From assembly GCA_018713255.1 (NCBI GenBank), contig DVFL01000009.1:62001-126000 (forward strand): a DNA stretch of 64,000 nt, written 5' to 3'. Shown in pieces: positions 17,263 through 26,252 of the stretch. Made by a program: the position numbers and the translations under genes. The stretch is from Candidatus Cottocaccamicrobium excrementipullorum. GTDB taxonomy: Bacteria; Bacillota; Clostridia; Lachnospirales; Lachnospiraceae. The notes beneath the pieces are model-generated. The model ran no database searches. It saw only the letters and a program-made list of their open reading frames with translations, and was not told the DNA's origin. How positions within the stretch are numbered: the first letter of the stretch is position 1; each line of letters begins with the position of its first letter.

Positions 17263-18840
17263 TTAATTAATGGGTTCCGAAGGCATGGGAACTGCCTGGG
17301 CGGCCTGAGCAGCAGCCTGAGCTTCCTGCTGAGCCTGAGCAGCGGCCTGGGCCTGCTGATTCGCGGCGGCTTCCATTGCGGCTACGGCTTCCGGCACGGT
17401 AGGATCGGTAGGATCGTAATTCTGGTCCGCTGGAATCGTAGCGTCCAGAACAGGAGCCTCAAAGGGGCCGTTTACATTAGAGTCATAAATCACGACTGTA
17501 GTTCCTACGGGGCAGTTGTCGTAAACCCATTTCATCTCTCCGGTCTTTAAACGGGTGCATCCGTGAGAACGTCCCGTTCCAAGATTGTTGTAGGTAGAAG
17601 CATCCAGAGAGTATTTGTTCTGCTGGTTGAAGATCACGGAATGAATCATGTAGTTTCCGGTGATCCGCATGGCGTACTGGGTATACACATCGCCGAACAT
17701 CAGACGCCACCGGTATTTTTCGGGAATCTGGAAGGTTCCCTCCGGGGTATCGTCTCCTGTGGTGGCCACAAAGGAAACCACGGGAAGAATATAGCCGTTG
17801 GCGCCGTCCTGGGCATATACCGTTACGGTATCGGTTACCCGGTTGATCCTCAGCATGTAAGGCCCTGCATCTCCTAAAATGCTGCGGAGATCAGAAACCA
17901 GCATGCCGTAATCATCAAAGAAATATTTGTAGCCGTCAATATACTGCCAGCCGGTTACCGCCTGGTTGTTGACGAAATAGTAGCGCTGATTATTTACCCA
18001 TCCCCATCCAGTATAAGGCTGTCCGCTGCCGTCGATATAAGTAGGCAGGCCTGTTCCGGTAATCTGCACTCCATCAGTGCCTGCAGGAGCGGATAAAGGC
18101 TTAGCGGTAGAGTAGGGGAACTGAGTGGTTTTGGGAACCAAGGTCATGCGGAAGCCGATGAGCCATTTCCCTTCTGCCATGGACCCTGCGGTCTGGCCGT
18201 TGTGAGCCCAGTCCAAGGTGGTTCCGTCAGAGAGAGTAGCGCAGTAATAAATGTCATAATCATTGCTTACCACACCGGCAATGCGGACCTGAACGGCCTC
18301 TACCCGGGAGCCGTCAGTGAGGTGAGCGGTTTCTGAACCGTTCATTACCCAAGGAGACCATCCGGTAGTGCTGGAATAAGTGCGGTAGATCAGATTGCCC
18401 AAGGTATTGCGAAGGATCATCTGCATGGAATACCAGCCTTCGCCCCGGTTATGTATGGTATCATCGCCCACAAAGGAAGGGGTCCAGGTTCCGTCCTGAC
18501 GCATGGCGCTGGCGCCGATATAGACCACAGATTCCCCGAATTCCTGGCTACGGTTATAAGCACGCATAGCGGCTTCTTCATCGCTGGAAAAGGTAATTTC
18601 CGGCTGGACCTGCTCCTGCTGAGTCTCTTCCTCAGCAGCTGCCGCTTCCTGGTAGTCAGAATCCGTGCGGATGATTACTGTTCCGCTGGAAGACTCTCCC
18701 GAGGCAGGGGCAGGATTTTCAAAGCCTGGACCTATGTTGTCGTAGTTGGTTGTTTCGTCTGCGAATGCAGTGAGCGTTCCGCCGGCAGCCATAGAAAGCG
18801 ACATTACTGCGGCCGCCAAACATCGTGTAAACTTGTACAT
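17263..18840 (-). CDS. Secreted L,D-transpeptidase (YkuD) with hydrophobic-W and wall-binding repeats
   Basis: A 525-residue exported protein. Residues 1-27 form a signal peptide ending at AFADE. Residues about 85-240 contain clostridial hydrophobic-W type repeats (GEGWYSMQMILRN, TGWSPWV, MAEGKWLIGFRM). Residues about 275-313 carry choline-binding-like wall repeats (YTGWGWVNNQRYYFVNN, TGWQYIDGYKYFF). The C-terminal YkuD domain (about 325-455) has His400 and the catalytic SHGCTR motif with His426 and Cys428. Such enzymes make 3-3 crosslinks in peptidoglycan or attach proteins to it. The tail (about 480-525) is almost pure Ala/Gln. It is a single-gene unit with its own promoter and terminator. 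Confidence 0.93.
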   Translation of the reverse strand: MYKFTRCLAAAVMSLSMAAGGTLTAFADETTNYDNIGPGFENPAPASGESSSGTVIIRTDSDYQEAAAAEEETQQEQVQPEITFSSDEEAAMRAYNRSQEFGESVVYIGASAMRQDGTWTPSFVGDDTIHNRGEGWYSMQMILRNTLGNLIYRTYSSTTGWSPWVMNGSETAHLTDGSRVEAVQVRIAGVVSNDYDIYYCATLSDGTTLDWAHNGQTAGSMAEGKWLIGFRMTLVPKTTQFPYSTAKPLSAPAGTDGVQITGTGLPTYIDGSGQPYTGWGWVNNQRYYFVNNQAVTGWQYIDGYKYFFDDYGMLVSDLRSILGDAGPYMLRINRVTDTVTVYAQDGANGYILPVVSFVATTGDDTPEGTFQIPEKYRWRLMFGDVYTQYAMRITGNYMIHSVIFNQQNKYSLDASTYNNLGTGRSHGCTRLKTGEMKWVYDNCPVGTTVVIYDSNVNGPFEAPVLDATIPADQNYDPTDPTVPEAVAAMEAAANQQAQAAAQAQQEAQAAAQAAQAVPMPSEPIN

Positions 18841-18886
18841 ATTTACGTCCTCCTGATGTTGCTTAAATGGAATCGGATACCCTACT

Positions 18887-18915
18887 AATTTAATCTATTT
18901 AAGGGAAAAAAGCAA
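18887..18915 (-). promoter_or_regulatory. Promoter of the L,D-transpeptidase gene
   Basis: On the - strand TTGCTT (-35, 18910-18915) and TAAATT (-10, 18887-18892) are 17 bases apart, about 45 bases upstream of the start codon. Confidence 0.6.
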
Positions 18916-18922
18916 GAGAAGC

Positions 18923-18951
18923 TTTACTTTTATATGGCAATATTGTAAAAT
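18923..18951 (+). promoter_or_regulatory. Promoter at the head of the surface-glycan locus
   Basis: TTTACT (18923-18928) and TAAAAT (18946-18951) are 17 bases apart. Transcription would start near 18958, almost on top of an in-frame ATG at 18962, which supports the downstream ATG at 19004 as the true start of the first gene. It is divergent from the transpeptidase promoter. Confidence 0.6.
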
Positions 18952-19003
18952 CGTAACGATTATGACCGAAAAAAGTAATAAATACCGGAAAGGATTGGAA
19001 ACT

Positions 19004-20107
19004 ATGGGGAGAAGAGAAGAATCTGTGCTGGTGACGCGGTCTTCCATGCCGCCCTTTGAAGAATATGTGGAGATGATCCGGCCGCTGTGGGGCAGCCATT
19101 GGCTTACCAATATGGGGGATCTTCATCAGCGCCTGGAAAAGGAATTAAAGCATTGGCTGAAGGCAGAAAACCTGTCCCTTTTCGTAAACGGACATACGGC
19201 GCTGGAGATGACTCTCCAGGCTTTTCATCTGAGCGGAGAAGTAATCACTACGCCCTTTACCTTCGCTTCCACCACCCACGCGATTGTGCGGAACGGCCTG
19301 ACACCGGTATTCTGTGATATCCGGGAGGATGATTATACCATTGATGCAGATCAGCTGGAGGCGCTGATCACAGAAAAGACCAGCGCTATTGTTCCGGTTC
19401 ATGTCTACGGAAATCTGTGTCAGACGGAGAAGATTCAGGAAATCGCCAGCCGTCATGGCTTGAAGGTGATTTACGATGCGGCACATGCTTTCGGCGTGGA
19501 GAAAGGCGGAAGAGGAGCGGCTTCCTTTGGTGATGCCAGCATGTTCAGTTTTCATGCCACTAAAGTTTACAACACCATTGAGGGGGGCGCAGTTGCCTAC
19601 CGGGATCCTGAGATGGCCCATGAGATCAACGGACTGAAGAATTTTGGCATTCTGGATGAGGAAACTGTGGCTTTAGTGGGCGGAAACGGGAAGATGAATG
19701 AGTTTCAGGCGGCGATGGGACTTTGCAATCTCCGCCATCTTCCCCAGGAGCTTGAGAAGCGGAGAAAGGTATGGGAACGGTACATGGAGCACCTTAAAGG
19801 CGTGCCCGGCATCAGGCTTTGTCCAGAGCGTCCCGGGGTGAAGATGAATTACGCTTATATGCCTGTGGCGTTCTCCGGTTTCCGCAAGACTAGAGATCAG
19901 GTATTTCAGGAGCTTTCCTGCCAGGGGATTCATCCGAGAAAATATTTCTATCCCTGCGTCAATGCTTACCAGTGTTACCAGGACCGCTTTTCTTCAGAGG
20001 ATACACCGGTGGCAGCCAAGGCATCGAAGGAGATTCTTACTCTGCCCATGTATGCAGATCTTCCTCTGGAAACGGTGGACGAAATCTGCAGGATTGTGCT
20101 GCAGTAA
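19004..20107 (+). CDS. DegT/DnrJ/EryC1 family sugar aminotransferase
   Basis: A 367-residue PLP enzyme that transfers an amino group to a keto-sugar nucleotide. The opening VTRSSMPPFEEYVEMIRPLW is typical. The Schiff-base lysine is Lys187 in FHATKVYNTIEGG, with DAAHAFG upstream as the cofactor-binding Asp. The start at 19004 is chosen over 18962 because of an AAAGGA site and the promoter position. It heads the glycan locus and precedes a glycosyltransferase and a flippase, so it probably supplies a 3- or 4-amino-deoxyhexose for the polymer. The sugar nucleotide is not known. Confidence 0.92.
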   Translation: MGRREESVLVTRSSMPPFEEYVEMIRPLWGSHWLTNMGDLHQRLEKELKHWLKAENLSLFVNGHTALEMTLQAFHLSGEVITTPFTFASTTHAIVRNGLTPVFCDIREDDYTIDADQLEALITEKTSAIVPVHVYGNLCQTEKIQEIASRHGLKVIYDAAHAFGVEKGGRGAASFGDASMFSFHATKVYNTIEGGAVAYRDPEMAHEINGLKNFGILDEETVALVGGNGKMNEFQAAMGLCNLRHLPQELEKRRKVWERYMEHLKGVPGIRLCPERPGVKMNYAYMPVAFSGFRKTRDQVFQELSCQGIHPRKYFYPCVNAYQCYQDRFSSEDTPVAAKASKEILTLPMYADLPLETVDEICRIVLQ

Positions 20108-20165
20108 TATTCTGGTAAGGACAGGATTGGACCAGAGAAAGGTGGCCTAAAGGCCAGGGAAGGCT

Positions 20166-20852
20166 ATGCAGGATATTTTATTGATTATTCCCGCCTACAA
20201 TGAAGGGAAGAATATTGAAAAAGTAGTAGATGAACTGGAAAATAAATTTCCTACGCTGGATTATCTGGTGGTAAATGACGGATCCACCGATAATACCGCC
20301 GGGATCTGCCGGGAAAAGGGGTATCATGTTCTCGATCTGCCCATTAATCTGGGACTTGCAGGCTGTTTCCAGGCAGGGATGAAGTACGCTTACGCCAAAG
20401 GCTATCACTACGCCATACAGTTTGATGGGGACGGACAGCATCGGCCGGAATATATTCAGGATATCCGCAGAAAGATGGATGAAGGATATGATATTGTGAT
20501 TGGTTCCCGGTTTGTGGATCAGCCCAAGAACTGGTCGTTTCGGATGCTGGGAAGCCGGCTGATTGCCGGGGCAATTTGGCTGACTACCGGAGCAAGGATT
20601 GCAGATCCAACTTCGGGGATGCGGATGTTTAACCAGAACATGATTCGGGAATTTGCCTTGAATTTAAATTATGGTCCGGAACCGGATACCATATCCTTTT
20701 TGATTCGGCGGGGTGCTAAAGTGGCGGAATCGCCGGTGCGCATTTCCCAGAGACTGGAAGGGGAAAGCTACTTAAAGCCCTGGGTGGCGGTTAAGTACAT
20801 GGTGCGCATGCTGATTTCCATTTTCCTGATTCAAAATTTCCGCAGGCGATAG
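20166..20852 (+). CDS. Family 2 glycosyltransferase, dolichol-phosphate-mannose synthase-like
   Basis: A 228-residue GT2 enzyme of the DPM1-like group. It has the nucleotide-sugar fold start LLIIPAYNEGKNIEKVVDEL, the VVNDGSTDNT motif, FDGDGQHRPEY as the metal-binding DxD region, and DPTSGMRMFN in the acceptor part. It lacks the C-terminal membrane helices found in GtrB proteins. Such enzymes transfer a sugar from a nucleotide to a lipid carrier phosphate or a glycan on the cytoplasmic face. It lies between the aminotransferase and the flippase. Confidence 0.92.
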   Translation: MQDILLIIPAYNEGKNIEKVVDELENKFPTLDYLVVNDGSTDNTAGICREKGYHVLDLPINLGLAGCFQAGMKYAYAKGYHYAIQFDGDGQHRPEYIQDIRRKMDEGYDIVIGSRFVDQPKNWSFRMLGSRLIAGAIWLTTGARIADPTSGMRMFNQNMIREFALNLNYGPEPDTISFLIRRGAKVAESPVRISQRLEGESYLKPWVAVKYMVRMLISIFLIQNFRRR

Positions 20853-20874
20853 GTCTGAAAAAAAGGAGTTTTAT

Positions 20875-22179
20875 ATGAAGGGAATTGCCCGTTTTATGCT
20901 TAGGGTAAAAGGGCCGGAGGAAAAAGCAGATGTGATCTGGAATACGGCGGGCAGCTTGATTTATGCTCTGGCCAATATGATCCTGGCTTTTTTGGTCATT
21001 CGGATGGCCGGAGAGGAAGCCGGAGGGATTTTTGCCATGGGATTTTCCACTTTCGGCCAGCAGATGTTTACCTTATCTTATTATGGATTGCGGCCGTTTC
21101 AGATTACCGACGGAGGGCCGGATCAAGGCGGTCTAAGCTTTGGCGAATATCTATTTCACCGAAAGATCACCGCAGGCATAGCGGTGGCGGCGGCTGGACT
21201 CTTTGCGGTATGGCATTTTTGGGGCGGGAGCTACAGTATGGAAAAGGCGGCTGCAGTGTTTATGCTGGCAGGCTATAAGATTGTTGACGGCTATGCTGAT
21301 GTATATGAATCAGAATTTCAGCGTCAGGGAAAGCTTTATCTTACTGGAAAATCCACGGCTTTTCGGACAATATTATCTGCCGGAGTGTTTCTTTTCACCC
21401 TTGGCGTTGCCGGGAAATTGCTGGCTGCCTGTGCGGCAGCTCTTTTTGCCCAGATTTTAGGGCTTTGTCTCTTTGATTTTTCGGTGATGGAATGCTTAAG
21501 CCAGGCAGACCGCAGGCGGAGAAAAGGAAAGGTAATGGAAATTTTTACCCAGGGCGGCCTTTTGTTCTTATCGGTATTTTTAGATTTCTATATTTTTTCC
21601 GCTGCCCGATATGCGGTGGACTTGAATATGAATGATGGAGCGGCAGGGTACTTTAATTTGATTTTTATGCCTACTTCTGCCATCTACCTGGTGGCCAACT
21701 TTGTGATCAGGCCTTTTTTGACCCGGCTTACTGTATGCTGGAACAGCGGGGATAACAAAGGGTTTAAACAAATTATCTGGAAAATCAGCGGGCTGATTGC
21801 TTTTCTTACGGTTTTGGCAGTGGGCGGAACTTTGTGCCTGGGACGGCCTGTGCTTCGGATTATGGAGCTGGCGCTGGGACCGAGCCATGAGGGAAGCCTG
21901 ACGGCATATGTGCCGGCGTTTGTGATCATTGTGCTGGGCGGAGGAATTTATGCTTTTGGAAATCTCCTTTATTACAGTCTGGTGATTATGCGGAGGCAGA
22001 AGCGGATTTTCGCGGTGTACGTTGTGGTGGCTCTGGCAGCGTTTTGGATTGCCCCGGCCTTGGTAAGACAACAGGGACTTAACGGCGCCGCTGGGTCTTA
22101 TTGCCTGTTCATGGTGATGCAGGCAGCAGGATTCGGCGCCTGGGTTCTTTGGGAATTCAAGGGGAGAAGTAAGAGGTGA
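20875..22179 (+). CDS. Polysaccharide flippase-like membrane protein (Wzx/MATE-type)
   Basis: A 434-residue very hydrophobic protein with about 12 predicted membrane helices and few long loops, in the size range of Wzx-like lipid-linked oligosaccharide flippases. Short basic loops (ADRRRRKGK, MRRQKRIFAV) face the cytoplasm by the positive-inside rule. It follows a DPM1-like glycosyltransferase and precedes a rhamnosyltransferase-like gene. It has an AAAGGAG ribosome site. The assignment rests on topology and context, since no sharp motif is present. Confidence 0.75.
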   Translation: MKGIARFMLRVKGPEEKADVIWNTAGSLIYALANMILAFLVIRMAGEEAGGIFAMGFSTFGQQMFTLSYYGLRPFQITDGGPDQGGLSFGEYLFHRKITAGIAVAAAGLFAVWHFWGGSYSMEKAAAVFMLAGYKIVDGYADVYESEFQRQGKLYLTGKSTAFRTILSAGVFLFTLGVAGKLLAACAAALFAQILGLCLFDFSVMECLSQADRRRRKGKVMEIFTQGGLLFLSVFLDFYIFSAARYAVDLNMNDGAAGYFNLIFMPTSAIYLVANFVIRPFLTRLTVCWNSGDNKGFKQIIWKISGLIAFLTVLAVGGTLCLGRPVLRIMELALGPSHEGSLTAYVPAFVIIVLGGGIYAFGNLLYYSLVIMRRQKRIFAVYVVVALAAFWIAPALVRQQGLNGAAGSYCLFMVMQAAGFGAWVLWEFKGRSKR

Positions 22180-22183
22180 GGTT

Positions 22184-23143
22184 ATGGACCAGGAGAGAAA
22201 AATGACGGTGGATGTGATCATTCCAACCTATAAGCCGGGGAAAAAGTTTTCCCGGCTGTTAACCATGCTGGAAAAACAGACCTGCCCGGTTCATCAGATT
22301 TTTGTGGTGAACACAGAAGAGAAATATTGGAATAAAGCTTGGGAGGAAGAGTTTCCTGCCATTAAAGTGCACCATATTCATCAAAACGAGTTTGATCATG
22401 GGGGGACGCGCCGCATGGCGGCTTCCTGGTCCGGGGCGGATGTGTTTATCTGTATGACTGATGATGCAGTTCCCAGTGATACGCACCTGGTTGAGCAGCT
22501 TTTGGCAGGCTTTCATCTGAAAGGGCCTAAAGGGGAGAAGCCGGCAATGGTATATGCAAGGCAGCTTCCGGCCCAAGACTGCGGGAGAAGCGAACGGTAT
22601 GCCAGATTGTTTAATTATCCTCCGGAAAGCCGGTTAAAGACGGCTGCGGATCTGCCGATTTTAGGGATAAAGACATATTTTGGCTCTAATGTGTGCTGTG
22701 CCTATGACAGGAAGATCTATGAACAGCTGGGAGGGTTTATTTCCCGGACCATTTTTAATGAAGATATGATTTTTGCCGCAGGAGCAATTCGGAGAGGATA
22801 TGCTGTGGTATACCAGGCCCAGGCCAAGGTGGTTCATTCTCACAATTACAGCTGCATGCAGCAGTTCAGAAGAAATTTTGATCTGGCTGTATCCCAGGCG
22901 GATCATCCGGAGATTTTTTCTGGCCTTCCTTCAGAAGGGGAGGGGATTCGTCTGGTAAAACAGACGGCATTGTATCTGGCCAAAAGCGGCCGTCCCTGGC
23001 TGATTCCTGGTCTTGTGGTGAAAAGCGGCTTTAAGTATATGGGATATCTTGCGGGGAGACGTTACCGCAGGCTGCCCCAGAGACTGGTGCGGTGGTGTTC
23101 AATGAACCGGAATTACTGGAAGGAGGCGGAAAAGAATAAATGA
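22184..23143 (+). CDS. Family 2 glycosyltransferase, rhamnosyltransferase-like
   Basis: A 319-residue GT2 enzyme. The N-terminus VDVIIPTYKPGKKFSRLL, the HHIHQNEFDHGGTRRMAA segment and the CMTDDAVPSD metal-binding site are typical of RfbN/WbbL-type rhamnosyltransferases, as is NEDMIFAAGAIRRGYAV. It probably adds L-rhamnose from dTDP-rhamnose to the growing glycan, in keeping with rmlC three genes downstream. It starts 4 bases after the flippase stop codon and overlaps the next gene by four bases (ATGA), showing translational coupling. Confidence 0.88.
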   Translation: MDQERKMTVDVIIPTYKPGKKFSRLLTMLEKQTCPVHQIFVVNTEEKYWNKAWEEEFPAIKVHHIHQNEFDHGGTRRMAASWSGADVFICMTDDAVPSDTHLVEQLLAGFHLKGPKGEKPAMVYARQLPAQDCGRSERYARLFNYPPESRLKTAADLPILGIKTYFGSNVCCAYDRKIYEQLGGFISRTIFNEDMIFAAGAIRRGYAVVYQAQAKVVHSHNYSCMQQFRRNFDLAVSQADHPEIFSGLPSEGEGIRLVKQTALYLAKSGRPWLIPGLVVKSGFKYMGYLAGRRYRRLPQRLVRWCSMNRNYWKEAEKNK

Positions 23144-23571
23144 TGACGATGATGCTTCGAGCAGTGCTGATTCTGGCTTCTCTGGGGACTTTATTTATGG
23201 TGCTGCAGAAAATCCGAAAGGCAAAACTGCAGATTGAGGACTCGATTTTCTGGGTGCTGGTCTCCATAATGTTTGTGGTGTTCAGCCTGTTTCCTCCGGT
23301 GGCAGATTTTATTGCCCATTTGCTGGGAATCTACGCCACCGTGAATTTTTTGTTCCTGTTTATGATTTTTCTCCTGCTTCTTCGGGTATTTTCTATGACG
23401 ATGCGGATCTCTCAGCTGGAAACAAAGTTGAAGGAACTGGCGCAGAGAATTGCCCTTGAAGAGCTGAAGAAGGAGGAAGAAGAAAATTCTGAGAAAAATC
23501 CGGCTGTGTCCAGGAGTCTGGCTCAGGCAGAAGACCAGGAGAACCTCCGGGGAAATGAGGTGGAGCAATGA
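23140..23571 (+). CDS. DUF2304 family small membrane protein
   Basis: A 143-residue protein with an N-terminal membrane helix, two further helices (VLVSIMFVVFSLFPPVADFI and NFLFLFMIFLLLLRVF) and a long charged C-terminal helix rich in Glu and Lys. This matches DUF2304 proteins, commonly next to GT2 enzymes in Gram-positive glycan loci. Their function is unknown; a partner for a membrane glycosyltransferase is plausible. It overlaps both neighbours by four bases, so the three genes are coupled. Confidence 0.85.
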   Translation: MMTMMLRAVLILASLGTLFMVLQKIRKAKLQIEDSIFWVLVSIMFVVFSLFPPVADFIAHLLGIYATVNFLFLFMIFLLLLRVFSMTMRISQLETKLKELAQRIALEELKKEEEENSEKNPAVSRSLAQAEDQENLRGNEVEQ

Positions 23572-25613
23572 AAAATAACGCCCCCATGTTAAAGGCTTCC
23601 GGCTCTTCTCCCAAAGCGGCGGTGAAGCCGGTTGAGACAAAACGAAAACAGCCTAAAGGAACGGAACCTCCAGGAGCCGCGGCCAGAAGATTAAAATATG
23701 TGCTGGCTGTGGTGCTGGTATTGGTGGTGGGAATAGGACTGGAGTATTTCTGGAATCTTCCCGTCCTTCATTCTGCAAGGCGGGGAACCACCCAGATCTC
23801 TTTAGACCAAGCGGCGGCAGAGGGATTTGTACTGGAACCAGAGGGATTTTTGCTGACGGAGGATAAGGGCACCATCAGTATTGGTCTGGGGGGCGCCTAT
23901 GTGGATCGATTTGTCTATACCTTTAATTATGATCAGCTGCTGAATACAGAAATTTATGTCTGCTACTATAATCCTTATGGAGAGGCGGACCCGGATCAGG
24001 ATTTGATTTTTCAGGACAGAAATCCTAAGCTTGCAGACGCTTCCAGCATTCATATCGGCAAGCGTGTGGATTCTATCGTTCTTTCTGTGGACCGCAGCAA
24101 TCTTGGGGAGCCGGGAACCAGAGAAGAGGCAGCAGAAATTCCTGTGGTTATTACCGGATTTCAGATACAGAATCAGCCGGTGATGAATTGGTACCGGGTG
24201 GGCTTTTTCTGGGTGCTTTTAGGCCTGTCAGCCTTTTTCTGGCTCTTCCGCGGATATTTGGGCCGCCATGTGGAGGCTGGATTTCTGGCTGTGTGCCTGG
24301 CTGTAGGAACGCTGACCATCTGCGCTCTTCCAGCCAATAAGGTGGGATATGATGAGGAGACACATCTGTACCGGGCAATGGGGCTGGCAAGTTTTCCCCA
24401 TGGAATGAACATTAACCAGACGGTATTCAGTCTTATGGTTCCTAATCTGGATTCCTGGCCAGAGAATCAGCCTGGCTCCGCTATGGAACAGAAACAGCTG
24501 CGGGATTACCTGAATGAAAACGGAGACTATAAGACGGGAGACATTCATTTGGAGCCGGAGGTGCCGGCAGGAACTGTTCCAGCTTATTTCGGCCAGGCTT
24601 TGGTACTTAAATTGTGCAAGGGACTGGGCGTGGCCTGGGGAACGATGCTTACTCTGGGCCGATTCGGCAATCTGATCGGTTATGGTCTTTTGATGTATTT
24701 TGCCATCCGCAAACTTCCGGCAGGCAAGGTGATAATGACCGTGATTGGCCTGATGCCCACTCCGATGTTTCTGGCATGTACGTATTCTTATGATCCCTGG
24801 GTGACGGGCTGGATATCCCTGGGAGCGGCCTGCATGATCAGGGAGATTTTGACGCCGGAGAAAAAAATTACCTGGAAATCCTGGGGGTTTATTCTTTTAT
24901 GCTTCTTCCTGGGGTGCAGTCCCAAGGCAGTATATGCCCCCTTGATTTTGACTGGCTTTTTGATTCCCGCCAAGAAATTTCAGAACAGACGGCAGAAGAT
25001 TGTAATGAGAGCTGGTTTTTTGCTGCTTTTTGCCGGTTTGATGTCTTCCTTTGTGCTTCCGGTGCTGATTGCGCCCAAGGAGACGGGAGATATTCGGGGA
25101 GGAGAGACCAGCGAGGCAGGACAGATGAGTTATGTGCTGGGACATTTCGGAGGATACCTTAAAATACTGTTTGCCAATCTTATTCCGGCCATGCCGAAAA
25201 TGCTTTTTGGCCGGGATATTTTCTCGGTTCAAGGACATTTGGCGGACAGCCCCTTTACCTGGCTGGCCATGGGGCTTGCAGGTTATGCGGTAGTTACCGA
25301 TACCCGTTCTTCGGTGGGAAGAGGGCTGAAGTTAGGGCAGAAGATCTGGATCTTTTTGATGGCCGGAGGCTGTGCTCTGTTGATCTGGACTTCTATGTAC
25401 ATTGCTTACACAGAGCCTGGACGGGTGGTAATTGCCGGGGTGCAGGGCAGATATTATCTGCCGATCTTGTTCCTGGTTTATTTGACGCTGAATTCCAGGC
25501 TGATCATTGCACGGACAAAAAATATATGGTATCATACGGGAGTATTGGCGATTTCCACGGTGCTGCTTTTAGCCACCTTGTGGCAGACCGTGATTGCACC
25601 TATGTGCATGTAA
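23568..25613 (+). CDS. DUF2142 family polytopic membrane protein
   Basis: A 681-residue protein with one N-terminal helix, an extracytoplasmic beta-rich domain of about 150 residues and then about ten helices. The motif GYDEETHLYRAMGLASFP at residues about 260-277 is the DUF2142 mark, resembling the acidic first loop of GT-C enzymes. These proteins occur in teichoic-acid-like and rhamnan loci and may act as lipid-linked glycosyltransferases on the outer face. It is translationally coupled to the DUF2304 gene. Confidence 0.87.
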   Translation: MKNNAPMLKASGSSPKAAVKPVETKRKQPKGTEPPGAAARRLKYVLAVVLVLVVGIGLEYFWNLPVLHSARRGTTQISLDQAAAEGFVLEPEGFLLTEDKGTISIGLGGAYVDRFVYTFNYDQLLNTEIYVCYYNPYGEADPDQDLIFQDRNPKLADASSIHIGKRVDSIVLSVDRSNLGEPGTREEAAEIPVVITGFQIQNQPVMNWYRVGFFWVLLGLSAFFWLFRGYLGRHVEAGFLAVCLAVGTLTICALPANKVGYDEETHLYRAMGLASFPHGMNINQTVFSLMVPNLDSWPENQPGSAMEQKQLRDYLNENGDYKTGDIHLEPEVPAGTVPAYFGQALVLKLCKGLGVAWGTMLTLGRFGNLIGYGLLMYFAIRKLPAGKVIMTVIGLMPTPMFLACTYSYDPWVTGWISLGAACMIREILTPEKKITWKSWGFILLCFFLGCSPKAVYAPLILTGFLIPAKKFQNRRQKIVMRAGFLLLFAGLMSSFVLPVLIAPKETGDIRGGETSEAGQMSYVLGHFGGYLKILFANLIPAMPKMLFGRDIFSVQGHLADSPFTWLAMGLAGYAVVTDTRSSVGRGLKLGQKIWIFLMAGGCALLIWTSMYIAYTEPGRVVIAGVQGRYYLPILFLVYLTLNSRLIIARTKNIWYHTGVLAISTVLLLATLWQTVIAPMCM

Positions 25614-25682
25614 AAGCAGTTCCAGTCTCCCGGCAGCCTTTTACAGGCTGAGAAAAGGGAGAAGAAGAAAGGAAGGAAAAAC

Positions 25683-26237
25683 ATGAGCAAAATTAAAGTA
25701 ACCCCCTGTCCTATTCAGGGATTATATGTGATTGAACCGAAGGTATTTCCCGATTCTCGGGGATATTTTATGGAAACTTATAATGAGAATGATTTTAGGG
25801 AAGAAGGACTGAATATGAAATTTGTCCAGGATAACCAGTCCATGTCCGTAAAAGGCGTTCTCAGAGGACTTCATTTCCAGAAGCAGTTTCCTCAGGGAAA
25901 GCTGGTGAGAGTGATTCGGGGCGCGGTGTTTGATGTGGCCGTTGATCTTCGGGCAGATTCAGAAACTTATGGAAAATGGTTCGGTGTGGAGCTGACGGCA
26001 GAGAACAAAAAACAGTTCTATATTCCGGAAGGCTTTGCCCATGGTTTCCTGGTGCTTTCTGACGAGGCAGAATTTGTGTATAAATGCACAGATTTTTATC
26101 ATCCAGGAGATGAAGGCGGAGTAATCTGGAACGATCCGGATATCGGCATTCAGTGGCCTATTCCGGAAGGGATGGAGATTATCCAGTCAGAGAAGGATAC
26201 TAAGTGGAGCGGATTGAAGGATACCTTTAAATTCTAA
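25683..26237 (+). CDS. rmlC: dTDP-4-dehydrorhamnose 3,5-epimerase
   Basis: A 184-residue cupin enzyme that epimerises dTDP-4-keto-6-deoxyglucose at C3 and C5, the third step of dTDP-L-rhamnose synthesis. The active-site His64 is in LRGLHFQ, with FDVAVDLRADSETYGKW and YIPEGFAHGFLVLSD also matching. RmlA, RmlB and RmlD are not in the window and must be elsewhere. It is followed within a few bases by the ABC exporter permease. Ribosome site GGAAGGA. Confidence 0.95.
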   Translation: MSKIKVTPCPIQGLYVIEPKVFPDSRGYFMETYNENDFREEGLNMKFVQDNQSMSVKGVLRGLHFQKQFPQGKLVRVIRGAVFDVAVDLRADSETYGKWFGVELTAENKKQFYIPEGFAHGFLVLSDEAEFVYKCTDFYHPGDEGGVIWNDPDIGIQWPIPEGMEIIQSEKDTKWSGLKDTFKF

Positions 26238-26252
26238 GAGGTGCGGCAGGGA

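Noticed and set aside
25614-25682. Nested inverted repeats before rmlC as a terminator
   Set aside because: Weak stems and no T-run; the spacing to rmlC fits continued operon transcription.
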